Origin: Clostridia bacterium
GTDB lineage: Bacteria > Bacillota > Clostridia > Christensenellales > Aristaeellaceae
Length of the DNA stretch: 9,065 nt
Reading direction: 5' to 3'
NCBI GenBank assembly: GCA_016295665.1
Contig: JAEDKS010000095.1
Coordinates: forward strand, 1 to 9,065
In this document: positions 1 through 6,539 of the stretch, one piece after another
Layout: each line of letters opens with the position of its first letter
Numbering within the stretch: the first letter of the stretch is position 1
Program-made: the position numbers and the translations under genes
Notes under the pieces: model-generated
Databases searched by the model: none
Told to the model about the DNA's origin: nothing
Seen by the model: only the letters and a program-made list of their open reading frames with translations

Positions 1-84
1 CAGGTGCCCGGTGTGCAGGCCATTAACAAATCCTGGCCGGATTATCTGTCCGTGTATCGCAGCCTGGGAGGAAACGTGGAATGA
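1..84 (+). CDS. aroA: EPSP synthase (3-phosphoshikimate 1-carboxyvinyltransferase), C-terminal end only
   Basis: Reading from base 1 gives 27 codons and a TGA. The peptide contains INKSWPDYLSVYRSLGG, which matches the conserved C-terminus of EPSP synthases (typically A-[IV]-x-K-S-[WY]-P-x-[FY] followed by a short helix and Leu-Gly). The enzyme joins shikimate 3-phosphate and phosphoenolpyruvate in the sixth step of the shikimate pathway. The gene enters from the left edge, so its start and catalytic core are not visible. Its stop overlaps the aroC start in an ATGA (81-84), a coupling that fits AroA and AroC being consecutive enzymes. The assignment rests on a short tail plus the neighbouring aroC, so it is likely but not certain. 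Confidence 0.8.
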   Translation, partial: QVPGVQAINKSWPDYLSVYRSLGGNVE

Positions 85-1172
85 GCAGCTTCTTCGGTCA
101 GCATCTGCACCTGTCCATCTTCGGGCAAAGCCACGGGGAGGCCATTGGCGTTTCCATGGACGGGCTGCCTGCCGGCATGACCATCGACTTTGACCGTCTG
201 TCCCGGGAGATGGCGAGACGCGCCCCCGGGCAGAGCGCCATGACCACCTCCCGCCGGGAGCCGGACGCGCCGGAGTTTCTCTCCGGTGTGCTGAACGGCG
301 TTACCACGGGACAGCCCATCTGCGCCATCATCCGCAACACCAACCAGCGCAGCCGCGACTATGGCGACGGCGTGGATCTGGTGCGCCCCGGGCATGCGGA
401 CTACACAGGGCATGTGCGCTACTACGGCTTTGAGGACTGGCGCGGCGGCGGCAGCTTCTCCGGTCGCCTTACGGCCCCCATCGTGCTGGCGGGTACACTC
501 TGCGCGCAGTGGCTGGAGGATCAGGGCGTGACCATTCAGAGTCACATCCGTCAGCTCGGCTCCCTGCAGGATGACAGCCTGGCGGAGCAGCCTGAGGACG
601 CACCGCTTGCGCACCTGAAATCCATGCAGCTGCCCGTGATCCGGGCGGGGCTTGAAAGGGATATGGAGCAGCTCATTCTGGAGGCGCGAAGCAGCGCGGA
701 TTCCGTGGGCGGCGTGATCGAATGCAGGATCCTTGGCCTGCCGGCGGGTCTCGGTGCCCCGTTCTTTGACAGCATGGAGAGCGTGCTGAGTCACCTGCTG
801 TTCTCCATTCCCGCCGTGAAGGGTGTCTCTTTCGGGGACGGCTTCGGCTTTGCCTCCCTGCGGGGCAGCGAGGCCAACGACGCCTTCCGCATGGACGGCG
901 ATCGGGTGGTCACAGCCACGAACCACGCCGGCGGCATCAATGGTGGCATCACCAACGGTATGCCGGTGCTGTTCTCCTGTGCCATCCGGCCCACGCCGTC
1001 CATCGCCCAGCCCCAGCAGACCATTTCACTCCGCACCATGGAAAACGCGGAGCTTTCGATTCACGGGCGGCATGACCCTTGCATTCTGCCCCGGGCCGTG
1101 CCTGTGGTGGAGGCCATGGCAGCCATCGGCGTGATGGAGATGTGGAAGGAGCGGCTCGCATGCGTAAGGTGA
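81..1172 (+). CDS. aroC: Chorismate synthase
   Basis: A 363-residue protein, close to the usual 350-390. It removes phosphate from EPSP to give chorismate, using reduced FMN without net redox change; cytosolic. All three family signatures are present: FGQSHGEAIG at about 14-23 (catalytic His18), the Gly/Arg-rich FMN site RGGGSFSGRLTA at 121-132, and the C-terminal GRHDPCILPRAVPVVEAMAA at 329-348. NHAGGINGGITNG at 281-293 is another conserved block. The first signature usually reads GESHG; here Glu is replaced by Gln16. The ATG at 81 is supported by GGGAGG at 66-71 with a 9-base gap and by the 4-base overlap with aroA. The 3' end overlaps pheA by 13 bases, so aroA-aroC-pheA form one operon. 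The gene gives no hint about whether a flavin reductase activity is built in; the length suggests a monofunctional enzyme that uses an external source of reduced FMN. Confidence 0.97.
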   Translation: MSSFFGQHLHLSIFGQSHGEAIGVSMDGLPAGMTIDFDRLSREMARRAPGQSAMTTSRREPDAPEFLSGVLNGVTTGQPICAIIRNTNQRSRDYGDGVDLVRPGHADYTGHVRYYGFEDWRGGGSFSGRLTAPIVLAGTLCAQWLEDQGVTIQSHIRQLGSLQDDSLAEQPEDAPLAHLKSMQLPVIRAGLERDMEQLILEARSSADSVGGVIECRILGLPAGLGAPFFDSMESVLSHLLFSIPAVKGVSFGDGFGFASLRGSEANDAFRMDGDRVVTATNHAGGINGGITNGMPVLFSCAIRPTPSIAQPQQTISLRTMENAELSIHGRHDPCILPRAVPVVEAMAAIGVMEMWKERLACVR

Positions 1173-1987
1173 TCGCCTATCCGGGAACCCAGGGCAGCTT
1201 CTCCTGTGCCGCAGCGCAGGAGGCCTTTCCCGAGGGCAGCTGCGTGGGCTATCCCACCTTTCCAGAGGCAGCGCAGGCCGTGATCGACCGGCGGGCGGAC
1301 TATGCCCTGCTGCCCGTGGAGAACAGCTTCGCCGGGGCGGTCATCCCGACCTATCAGCTGCTGGAGAAGCTGCCGCTGCACATCGTGGGCGAGACCATGA
1401 AGCCCGTCCGTCACAATCTGCTGGCGCTGCCGGGAGCGTCCCTGTCCGGCATCCGGCTGATCTCGAGCCACCCGCAGGCCATCGCCCAGTGCGACGCGTT
1501 CCTGGCAAAGCTGCCCGGGGTGCAGATTCTTCCCAGCACCAACACCGCGATCAGCGCCCGGGAGGTGCGCGATCTGGGCGACCTGTCCCGCGCCGCCATC
1601 GCCAGCGAGGAAGCCGCGAAGGAGTTCGGGCTGACCATCCTGCGCCGGAACATCCAGACGAGCAAGCACAACACCACCCGTTTCTTCATCCTCTCCCTGA
1701 ACGACGCACCGCTTGCCGAGCCCGGCAAGGCAACCGTGGTCTTTACCGTCAACAACGAGGTGGGCGCGCTGGTTCGCGTGCTTGAGAGCTTCGCCCGGAG
1801 CGGGCTGAACATGTCCCGCATCGAGAGCCGTCCCCTGCCGGAGACCACGTTCCTGTACTTCTTTTCCGCCGACTTCGAGGGCCCCATGGATCGGGAGCAC
1901 CTGCATACCGCCATGGCGGCGGCAGCCCCCTTTACCCGGGAGCTCCGGCTGCTGGGCGTCTATCCCAAGGCTAAAAAGCCGGAATGA
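1160..1987 (+). CDS. pheA: Prephenate dehydratase with ACT domain
   Basis: Decarboxylates and dehydrates prephenate to phenylpyruvate, the last committed step before phenylalanine. With the start at 1160 the protein (MRKVIAYPGTQGSFS...) has 275 residues, normal for monofunctional enzymes. Catalytic-domain motifs are YPGTQGSFS (7-15), LLPVENSFAGAVIPTYQLL (50-68), SSHPQAIAQC (102-111) and the active-site NTTRFFIL (171-178). From about 192 follows an ACT domain with the phenylalanine-binding motifs GALV (202-205) and ESRP (222-225), so feedback inhibition by phenylalanine is expected. No chorismate mutase domain is fused. An in-frame ATG at 1079 would add 27 residues unlike the family and lie deep in aroC; the ATG at 1160 has GGAAGGAG at 1144-1151, 8 bases away. 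The 13-base overlap with aroC implies coupled translation. The gene is followed by a hairpin terminator. Confidence 0.96.
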   Translation: MRKVIAYPGTQGSFSCAAAQEAFPEGSCVGYPTFPEAAQAVIDRRADYALLPVENSFAGAVIPTYQLLEKLPLHIVGETMKPVRHNLLALPGASLSGIRLISSHPQAIAQCDAFLAKLPGVQILPSTNTAISAREVRDLGDLSRAAIASEEAAKEFGLTILRRNIQTSKHNTTRFFILSLNDAPLAEPGKATVVFTVNNEVGALVRVLESFARSGLNMSRIESRPLPETTFLYFFSADFEGPMDREHLHTAMAAAAPFTRELRLLGVYPKAKKPE

Positions 1988-2006
1988 GCATCCCGTCATG
2001 AAAAGG

Positions 2007-2037
2007 CCTCCGCGCCATCGAACAGCGCGGAGGTTTT
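2007..2037. terminator. Bidirectional rho-independent terminator between convergent operons
   Basis: CCTCCGCGC (2007-2015) and GCGCGGAGG (2025-2033) form a perfect, GC-rich 9-bp stem with a 9-base loop. On the plus strand TTTT and a further T run follow (2034-2042, broken by GC); on the minus strand CC and then TTTT follow (2006-2001). It lies 19 bases after the pheA stop and 12 bases after the stop of the nucleotidyltransferase gene, so it can end both transcripts. The T runs are short, so efficiency in each direction is inferred. Confidence 0.85.
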
Positions 2038-2045
2038 GCTTTGGG

Positions 2046-2951
2046 TTACAGCGCCGGCGGATAAACCCCGGCATCATGCAGCTTCTTCAGTTCGTTCATG
2101 ACGTATTCCTTGTCCTCCCGGTAGGTGATGCCGAACCACACCGCATTGGTGCTGAGCACCTTGACCTTCAGGCCCTGCTCGTGCATCATCTCGTCCACCA
2201 GGGTGGGGAGCACATATTCCCGCTTCATCGGGTCACCCGCATCGGACTGCAGGAAGGCGAGCAGCTTCTTTTCCGCCGCCGGGAAGAACGACGGATGGAA
2301 GCCCCAGAAATTCATGCTCACCAGCGCGTCCGGATCAAGAATCACGCCCTCCTCGCTGGCATTCAGATCCCGGATGGTGCCGTCGGGCATGGGCTTGATC
2401 TTGTAGGTCTCGACGACCTTCTTCAGGTTGCCATCCGCGTCCTTCTCGCACACGCCTCGGGTCACGGTGCCGTTCTCGCTGACGGTGTTGCGCAGATAGT
2501 AGGCCACCATGGAGGCGGCATTCTCCTTCCCCTGCATCTCATGCAGGCAGTCCGCCATGGCGGTGAAGGCATCGCGACCATAGTAGTCATCCGCGTTGAT
2601 CACCGCAAAGGGCTCCTGAATGAATTCCTTCGCCGCCAGCACCGCATGCACGGTGCCATAGGGCTTGGTGCGATCCGCAGGCGGCACAAAGCCGCCGGGC
2701 AGGTTGTCGTACTCTTGGAAGGCGTAGTGCACCTCGACCTTCTTCGCGATCTTGTCACCGACCATCTCACGGAAGGTGTCCGCCATGGCGCGCTTGATTA
2801 CAAACACGACCTTGTCAAAGCCCGCCTCCACAGCGTCGTGGATGGAGTACTCCATCAGAATCTCGCCATTCGGGCCAATGCGGTCAATCTGCTTGTTGCC
2901 GCCGTAGCGGGAGCCGAGTCCCGCAGCCATGATGAGCAACGTGGTTTTCAT
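2046..2951 (-). CDS. Sugar-1-phosphate nucleotidyltransferase (NDP-sugar pyrophosphorylase-like)
   Basis: A 301-residue cytosolic protein with the Rossmann-like NTP_transferase fold. The nucleotide-binding loop is LIMAAGLGSRYGGNKQ (6-21), a variant of the usual AAGxGxRxxPxxK. Other expected elements are KPYGTVHAV (96-104) and the metal-binding INADDYYG (118-125). MNFWGFHPSFF (213-223) sits where the sugar pocket usually is. The family makes UDP-, GDP-, CDP- or ADP-activated sugars or alditols from NTP and a sugar phosphate; which one cannot be read from the sequence. The ATG at 2951 was chosen because AGAGGAGG lies 7 bases upstream (2959-2966) and the AAGLGSR loop then starts at the normal distance; a GTG at 2990 would add 13 unrelated residues and has no binding site. 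It follows the glycosylphosphotransferase by 38 bases on the same strand, so a role in making the activated sugar for a surface glycan is likely. Similarity to GalU-type enzymes is only general. Confidence 0.85.
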   Translation of the reverse strand: MKTTLLIMAAGLGSRYGGNKQIDRIGPNGEILMEYSIHDAVEAGFDKVVFVIKRAMADTFREMVGDKIAKKVEVHYAFQEYDNLPGGFVPPADRTKPYGTVHAVLAAKEFIQEPFAVINADDYYGRDAFTAMADCLHEMQGKENAASMVAYYLRNTVSENGTVTRGVCEKDADGNLKKVVETYKIKPMPDGTIRDLNASEEGVILDPDALVSMNFWGFHPSFFPAAEKKLLAFLQSDAGDPMKREYVLPTLVDEMMHEQGLKVKVLSTNAVWFGITYREDKEYVMNELKKLHDAGVYPPAL

Positions 2952-2989
2952 GGAAAAGCCTCCTCTTTCTGTCATCTGTGCCTGATGCA

Positions 2990-4561
2990 CTATGATGCCC
3001 TGGAAATGCTGTTTTTCTGGTGCTTGGTGTGACGCGCCTTTTTCCGCCCGGATGCTCGGGCAGGCGCGGGCTGCCTGGTTTTGGATTTGGGCGCGGCCTC
3101 GGTCAGGGCGGCCCGGAGCTCACTTTCAGCGGCAACCGAGCGCTGCTCCGCGAGCACGCTGTCCTGCGCCTGCATATCCAGCTCCTGCTGATCGGTGAAG
3201 CCCGCGGTGGACTCCGGCTTGAAGAACACCGTGAAGGTGCGGAGAATCAGCTTGATGTCCATCCAGATGTTGAAGGATTCGATGTACATCAAATCCAGCA
3301 TCAGCTTGTCCTCCGGCGAGGTGTTGTAGCGCCCCTCAATCTGCGCAAGACCCGTCAGACCGGCTTTCATCTTCTCACGGTACACGAAGGTGGGCAGGGC
3401 GAGCTTGTAGCGATCCACGTTTTCCAGCATCTCGGGACGGGGGCCCACCAGGGACATATCGCCGATCAGGATGTTGTAGAACTGTGGCAGCTCATCGAGC
3501 CGGAAGCGGCGCAGGAAGTGTCCGATTCGGGTGACGCGGTCATCATTGACCGCCGTCGGCAGCTTCTTGTCCTCCTCGCGCTCAAGGCGCATGGTGCGGA
3601 ACTTGCAGATGGTAAACTCGCTTCCGTCGCCGGTGGTACGCTTCTGGTAGAACATGACCGGGCCGCCGTCCTCGAGATGGATGCAGATGGCGATCACGAG
3701 CAGCAGCGGAGAGAGCAGCACGAGCGCCGTCAGCGACACGCCGATGTCCATGAGCCGCTTGACGGAGCGCTGACCGAAGGTGGTCTTGTGATAGTCCATC
3801 TCCAGGAAGGGGGCGTCGTCCACCACGACCTGCCGGGCGTTGGACATGATGATGTCCTGCATCTGCGCCTTGCAGAGCACATCCCGATGCAGGTCATAGC
3901 AGATGCGCATCAGCTTCAGCCGAACCTCCTCGGGGATGTTGGCCATAAAGACCACCGCCACCTTCTCGATCCTGCTGTTCAGATCGGGATCATCCCAGCG
4001 GGCCACGTCGGTGATGTGCCACTGCAGGCGGTAGCGGCTGATTTTCTTTTCGATGGCCTCCTGATTGCTGAGGTCGCCCAGGATGATGAGGCAGTCGCGG
4101 GGCGGATTGATGCGGAAGAAGAGCTCGTTGCCCAGCTTGACCATCACGGCGATCAGGATCAGCTGCAGAAGATAGCAGAGCATCAGAAGGACAAAGTCCA
4201 GGCCGAAGAGCTCCAGCGTATCGTTGTTATTGACGTTCACGTTCATGATCTGCAGGGCGAAATAGGTCACGCCATCGGTGATGAACGTGCCGAGCGCCAT
4301 GTTGCCGATGATCGGCTTACTCTTTTTGCGTCCAACGTCATAGCCGCCATAGGCGCTGTGCATGGCAGCGGTCATGCCGAACCAGGTGAAGAGCACGATG
4401 GCGAGCGTTCGGCTGGGGTTGAGCAGATACCAGTTGCTGATGCTCATGACCGCAATAAAAAGCGCGAGCAAACCACCATACAGCAAAAACCGAAGCGACC
4501 CAATGACCAGGCCGCTCTTTCGCTGTCGCTTGCGCCGCGCTTCCTTGCTCTCCTTCACCAC
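2990..4561 (-). CDS. Undecaprenyl-phosphate sugar-1-phosphate transferase (polyprenyl glycosylphosphotransferase)
   Basis: A 523-residue membrane protein of the WcaJ/CpsE/WbaP type, which moves a sugar-1-phosphate from an NDP-sugar to undecaprenyl phosphate and so starts a capsule, exopolysaccharide or other surface glycan repeat. After a basic N-terminus there are about four hydrophobic segments (near 18-40, 52-72, 88-108 and 121-143), then a soluble segment, then a membrane-entering helix at about 270-293 that opens the catalytic domain (about 264-450). The domain shows KRLMDIGVSL (268-277), ICKFRTM (318-324), LDELPQFYNILIGDMSLVGP (355-374, with the catalytic Asp356-Glu357 pair) and AGLTGLAQIEGRY (400-412). 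A 70-residue charged tail rich in Ala, Lys and Arg follows, unusual for the family. The start was set at GTG 4561 (next codon is also GTG): AGAAGGG lies 7 bases upstream, and a more upstream TTG at 4600 would lie inside the promoter. The sugar specificity is not readable. Confidence 0.93.
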   Translation of the reverse strand: MVKESKEARRKRQRKSGLVIGSLRFLLYGGLLALFIAVMSISNWYLLNPSRTLAIVLFTWFGMTAAMHSAYGGYDVGRKKSKPIIGNMALGTFITDGVTYFALQIMNVNVNNNDTLELFGLDFVLLMLCYLLQLILIAVMVKLGNELFFRINPPRDCLIILGDLSNQEAIEKKISRYRLQWHITDVARWDDPDLNSRIEKVAVVFMANIPEEVRLKLMRICYDLHRDVLCKAQMQDIIMSNARQVVVDDAPFLEMDYHKTTFGQRSVKRLMDIGVSLTALVLLSPLLLVIAICIHLEDGGPVMFYQKRTTGDGSEFTICKFRTMRLEREEDKKLPTAVNDDRVTRIGHFLRRFRLDELPQFYNILIGDMSLVGPRPEMLENVDRYKLALPTFVYREKMKAGLTGLAQIEGRYNTSPEDKLMLDLMYIESFNIWMDIKLILRTFTVFFKPESTAGFTDQQELDMQAQDSVLAEQRSVAAESELRAALTEAAPKSKTRQPAPARASGRKKARHTKHQKNSISRAS

Positions 4562-4568
4562 GCTCACG

Positions 4569-4575
4569 CCCTTCT
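4569..4575 (-). promoter_or_regulatory. Ribosome binding site that sets the transferase start
   Basis: On the minus strand AGAAGGG (4575 to 4569) stands 7 bases before the GTG at 4561 and 10 before the next GTG at 4558. The in-frame GTG at 4567 is too close to be used. The site therefore points to one of the paired GTG codons as the start of the glycosylphosphotransferase. Confidence 0.7.
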
Positions 4576-4588
4576 GCAAGATACTATC

Positions 4589-4617
4589 ATCATAGCACAA
4601 TGCGCGGTGACTGTCAA
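4589..4617 (-). promoter_or_regulatory. Sigma-A type promoter of the polysaccharide operon
   Basis: On the minus strand a perfect -35 box TTGACA (4617 to 4612) is separated by 17 bases from TATGAT (4594 to 4589), one mismatch from the consensus -10. The predicted transcript begins near 4582, giving a leader of about 20 bases before GTG 4561, too short for a riboswitch. The region just upstream (4618-4661) is AT-rich and may act as an UP element. No operator-like dyad is evident between the boxes, so the promoter may be constitutive. Confidence 0.88.
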
Positions 4618-4661
4618 GTTTTGCTGGATTTGTGATTTATTTATCAATTCTTGTCCCTGCG

Positions 4662-5237
4662 TCACAGCTCATAGGTGGACAGGATGGACTGCGCGATGTG
4701 CACCTTGGTCTGCCGGGTATCCATGGCCTGCTTCTCGATATAGCGGTGCGCCTGATCCTCCGTCATGTTCAGATACTGAATCAGCACGCATTTGGCCCGG
4801 TCAATCAGCCGCTGCTCCGCCAGCTTGCGCTCCAGCCGCTCCTTCTCGCCCTGAAGCATCAGCATCCGCTGATGGGATGCCTGCGCAAAGCGGATGGCCT
4901 GATCGAAAATCTGCCTGACCACGGGCTTACCGATCACCAGCACGCCGTACTCCTCCACGCGGGCGCAGACCGTTTCCACCAGCTCGGCCTTCACCAGCAG
5001 CATCACCCCGGCGATGGACGCCTTGGCAAAATCCAGCGCGAGCTCGAGACCGGTCTCATCGCTCAGCGGCGTATTGATGAGCACCATGCCGGCGCCGGAG
5101 GACAGCTGCTCCCGGCGCGCCTCGGCACCGCTGCGGCATATCCTGACCGAGGGATAGCGCCCGTCCGGCACCAGCGACTGCAGGAGCGCAAGACCCTTGT
5201 CCGTTGACGCGACCAGAAGCAAACTGTCCTGCGTCAC
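4662..5237 (-). CDS. ANTAR-domain RNA-binding antiterminator with degenerate receiver domain
   Basis: A 191-residue protein. Residues about 1-120 resemble a CheY-like receiver, but the phospho-acceptor position reads MVLINTPLSDETGLELA (51-67) with Asn55 where Asp is expected, and the N-terminal acidic pair is missing; the conserved Lys-Pro (104-105) remains. A coiled-coil stretch (about 123-146) leads into a C-terminal three-helix ANTAR domain with LIDRAKCVLIQYLNMTEDQA (144-163) and the closing VHIAQSIL (179-186). ANTAR proteins bind tandem hexaloop hairpins in nascent RNA and prevent termination. It is the last gene after glnA, 21 bases downstream, so control of nitrogen assimilation is the likely role, probably by a signal other than phosphorylation. 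The GTG at 5237 was chosen since the GTG at 5246 lies within the ribosome binding site. No target hairpin pair was found inside the window. Confidence 0.88.
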   Translation of the reverse strand: MTQDSLLLVASTDKGLALLQSLVPDGRYPSVRICRSGAEARREQLSSGAGMVLINTPLSDETGLELALDFAKASIAGVMLLVKAELVETVCARVEEYGVLVIGKPVVRQIFDQAIRFAQASHQRMLMLQGEKERLERKLAEQRLIDRAKCVLIQYLNMTEDQAHRYIEKQAMDTRQTKVHIAQSILSTYEL

Positions 5238-5242
5238 GAACG

Positions 5243-5251
5243 TCACCTCCC
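5243..5251 (-). promoter_or_regulatory. Ribosome binding site that sets the ANTAR gene start
   Basis: GGGAGGTGA on the minus strand (5251 to 5243) lies 5 bases before GTG 5237. The upstream in-frame GTG (5246-5244) is part of this motif and cannot serve as its own start, which removes three residues from the longest reading frame. Confidence 0.75.
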
Positions 5252-5258
5252 GATTTCC

Positions 5259-6527
5259 TTAAATGGTGCGCAGATGCTGCTGGAAAACCGCCTTGGTATC
5301 GGCCTCGTCCCGGGCAGCGATCTTTTTCTTTTCAAGAATGTAGCGCGCAAGCGTATCCTCCGGCAACACAGCGCGGATGAACTCGCTCTGCTCCGCGGCG
5401 CTGATGGCCTCGTTGATGTCCTCGGGCAGGCGACCCGTATCGCGCAGCGGCTCCTGAAGCACGAGCTGCTCCTCCAAACCCTCCATGGCGGCTGCGATAA
5501 TCAGAGCGAAGGCAAGATAGGGATTGCAGGCCGGGTCGGGAGAACGAAGCTCCATGCGCCCGCTGCCGGAGGTACAGGCGGGAATCCGGATGCACTGGCT
5601 GCGGTTGCCAAAGCTCCAGTTGATCCGGCTGGGAGCCTCGCACTTTCCAAGCCGCTGATAGCTGGAGGGCAGCGGGTTCAGGAACAGGCTGATCTCCCGG
5701 ATGCGCCGGAGAATGCCCGCCATGATGGACTGCGCCTCCAGGCTGATGAGGCCGTCCACGGTCTCAAACAGGTTGACGCCGTCCTTGACCACGGAAAGGT
5801 TCACATGCAGACCGTTGCCGCTCTCGCCCGGCAGGGGCTTGGGAAGGAAGGAGGCATGAAGGCCGTACTCCGCGGCGATGGTGCGCACGGCGCCCTTGAA
5901 GGCCATGGCATTGTCCGCCGCGGTCAGGGCGCCGGCATAGCGGAAGTCAATCTCGTTCTGCCCGGGGCCCTGCTCGTGGTGGCTGCTCTCCGGCTGAATG
6001 TGCATGGCCTCCAGGGTCAGGCAGATCTCCCGGCGGATGTTCTCGCCCTTGTCCAGGGGAGCCACGTCCATGTAGTCCGCCTCATCCTGCGGGATGAGCG
6101 TTACATCCCCATGCTCGTCGGCCTTGAAGAGATAGAACTCGTACTCCGTGCCGATGCGGAAGAAGTAGCCCCTGCTCCGGGCCTTTTCCGCCTGCTGCCG
6201 GAGGATGGTGCGGCTGTAGCCGCTGAAGAGCTGACCGTCGGGCGTGTAGCAGTCGCACATCAGCCTTGCCACCCTGCCCGTCTGCGGGCGCCAGGGCAGC
6301 ACGGTCAGGGTGTTGAGATCGGGGCGAAGAAACAGCTCACTGGAGTCGATGTCGCAGAAGCCCTTGACGGCGGAGGCATCAAAGCTGATGCCTCCGGCAA
6401 AGGCCCGTCCCAGCTCCTCGGGCATGATGGAGATGTTCTTCAGCGCGCCAAAGAGATCAACAAAGGCAAGACGGATGAATTTTACATCGTTCTCCTGAAC
6501 AAAATCGAGAACTTCCTGCTCGGTCAT
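5259..6527 (-). CDS. glnA: Glutamine synthetase, GSI-alpha-like, divergent
   Basis: Makes glutamine from glutamate, ammonia and ATP as a cytosolic oligomer (dodecamer in the family). 422 residues, against about 444 in Bacillus. The N-terminal beta-grasp domain (about 1-95) contains FVDLFGALKNISI and a FDASAVKGF segment. The catalytic barrel shows metal and substrate residues in GTEYEFYLF (126-134), SSHHEQGPGQNEIDF (181-195), GNGLHVNLS (237-245), the flap NPLPSSYQRLGKCEAPSRIN (284-303, Glu297), FGNRSQCIRIPA (306-317) and RMELRSPDPACNPYLA (324-339). By recalled alignment with Bacillus GlnA, the flap is one residue shorter, Asn in NSYKRL is Ser, Arg62 (feedback sensing) is Asp59, and a loop after about residue 361 is about 12 residues shorter. 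The adenylylation-loop Tyr of GSI-beta is not seen. AGGAGG (6540-6535) lies 7 bases before the ATG. It sits between the glutamate synthase GXGXG gene (12 bases upstream) and the ANTAR gene. The active-site residues argue for a working enzyme, though a related gamma-glutamyl ligase cannot be fully excluded. Confidence 0.93.
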   Translation of the reverse strand: MTEQEVLDFVQENDVKFIRLAFVDLFGALKNISIMPEELGRAFAGGISFDASAVKGFCDIDSSELFLRPDLNTLTVLPWRPQTGRVARLMCDCYTPDGQLFSGYSRTILRQQAEKARSRGYFFRIGTEYEFYLFKADEHGDVTLIPQDEADYMDVAPLDKGENIRREICLTLEAMHIQPESSHHEQGPGQNEIDFRYAGALTAADNAMAFKGAVRTIAAEYGLHASFLPKPLPGESGNGLHVNLSVVKDGVNLFETVDGLISLEAQSIMAGILRRIREISLFLNPLPSSYQRLGKCEAPSRINWSFGNRSQCIRIPACTSGSGRMELRSPDPACNPYLAFALIIAAAMEGLEEQLVLQEPLRDTGRLPEDINEAISAAEQSEFIRAVLPEDTLARYILEKKKIAARDEADTKAVFQQHLRTI

Positions 6528-6539
6528 GGTGGAGCCTCC

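Noticed and set aside
1061..2077. A 338-codon minus-strand frame opposite pheA
   Set aside because: It crosses the terminator hairpin and the convergent gene end, and its sequence has no recognisable features, while pheA on the other strand has all its motifs.
4618..4661. Possible ANTAR-target hairpins or a terminator after the ANTAR gene
   Set aside because: The stretch is AT-rich and only 44 bases long; I could not find two stem-loops with hexaloops or a GC-rich stem followed by T residues.
3020..4918. A 632-codon open frame on the plus strand across the transferase and part of the ANTAR gene
   Set aside because: It runs through the promoter and the intergenic gap, has a low-complexity His/Val/Gln/Leu-rich translation, and no domain. 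It is a shadow of the minus-strand genes.
5238..5258. Possible regulatory RNA between glnA and the ANTAR gene
   Set aside because: Only 21 bases, fully used by the ribosome binding site of the ANTAR gene.
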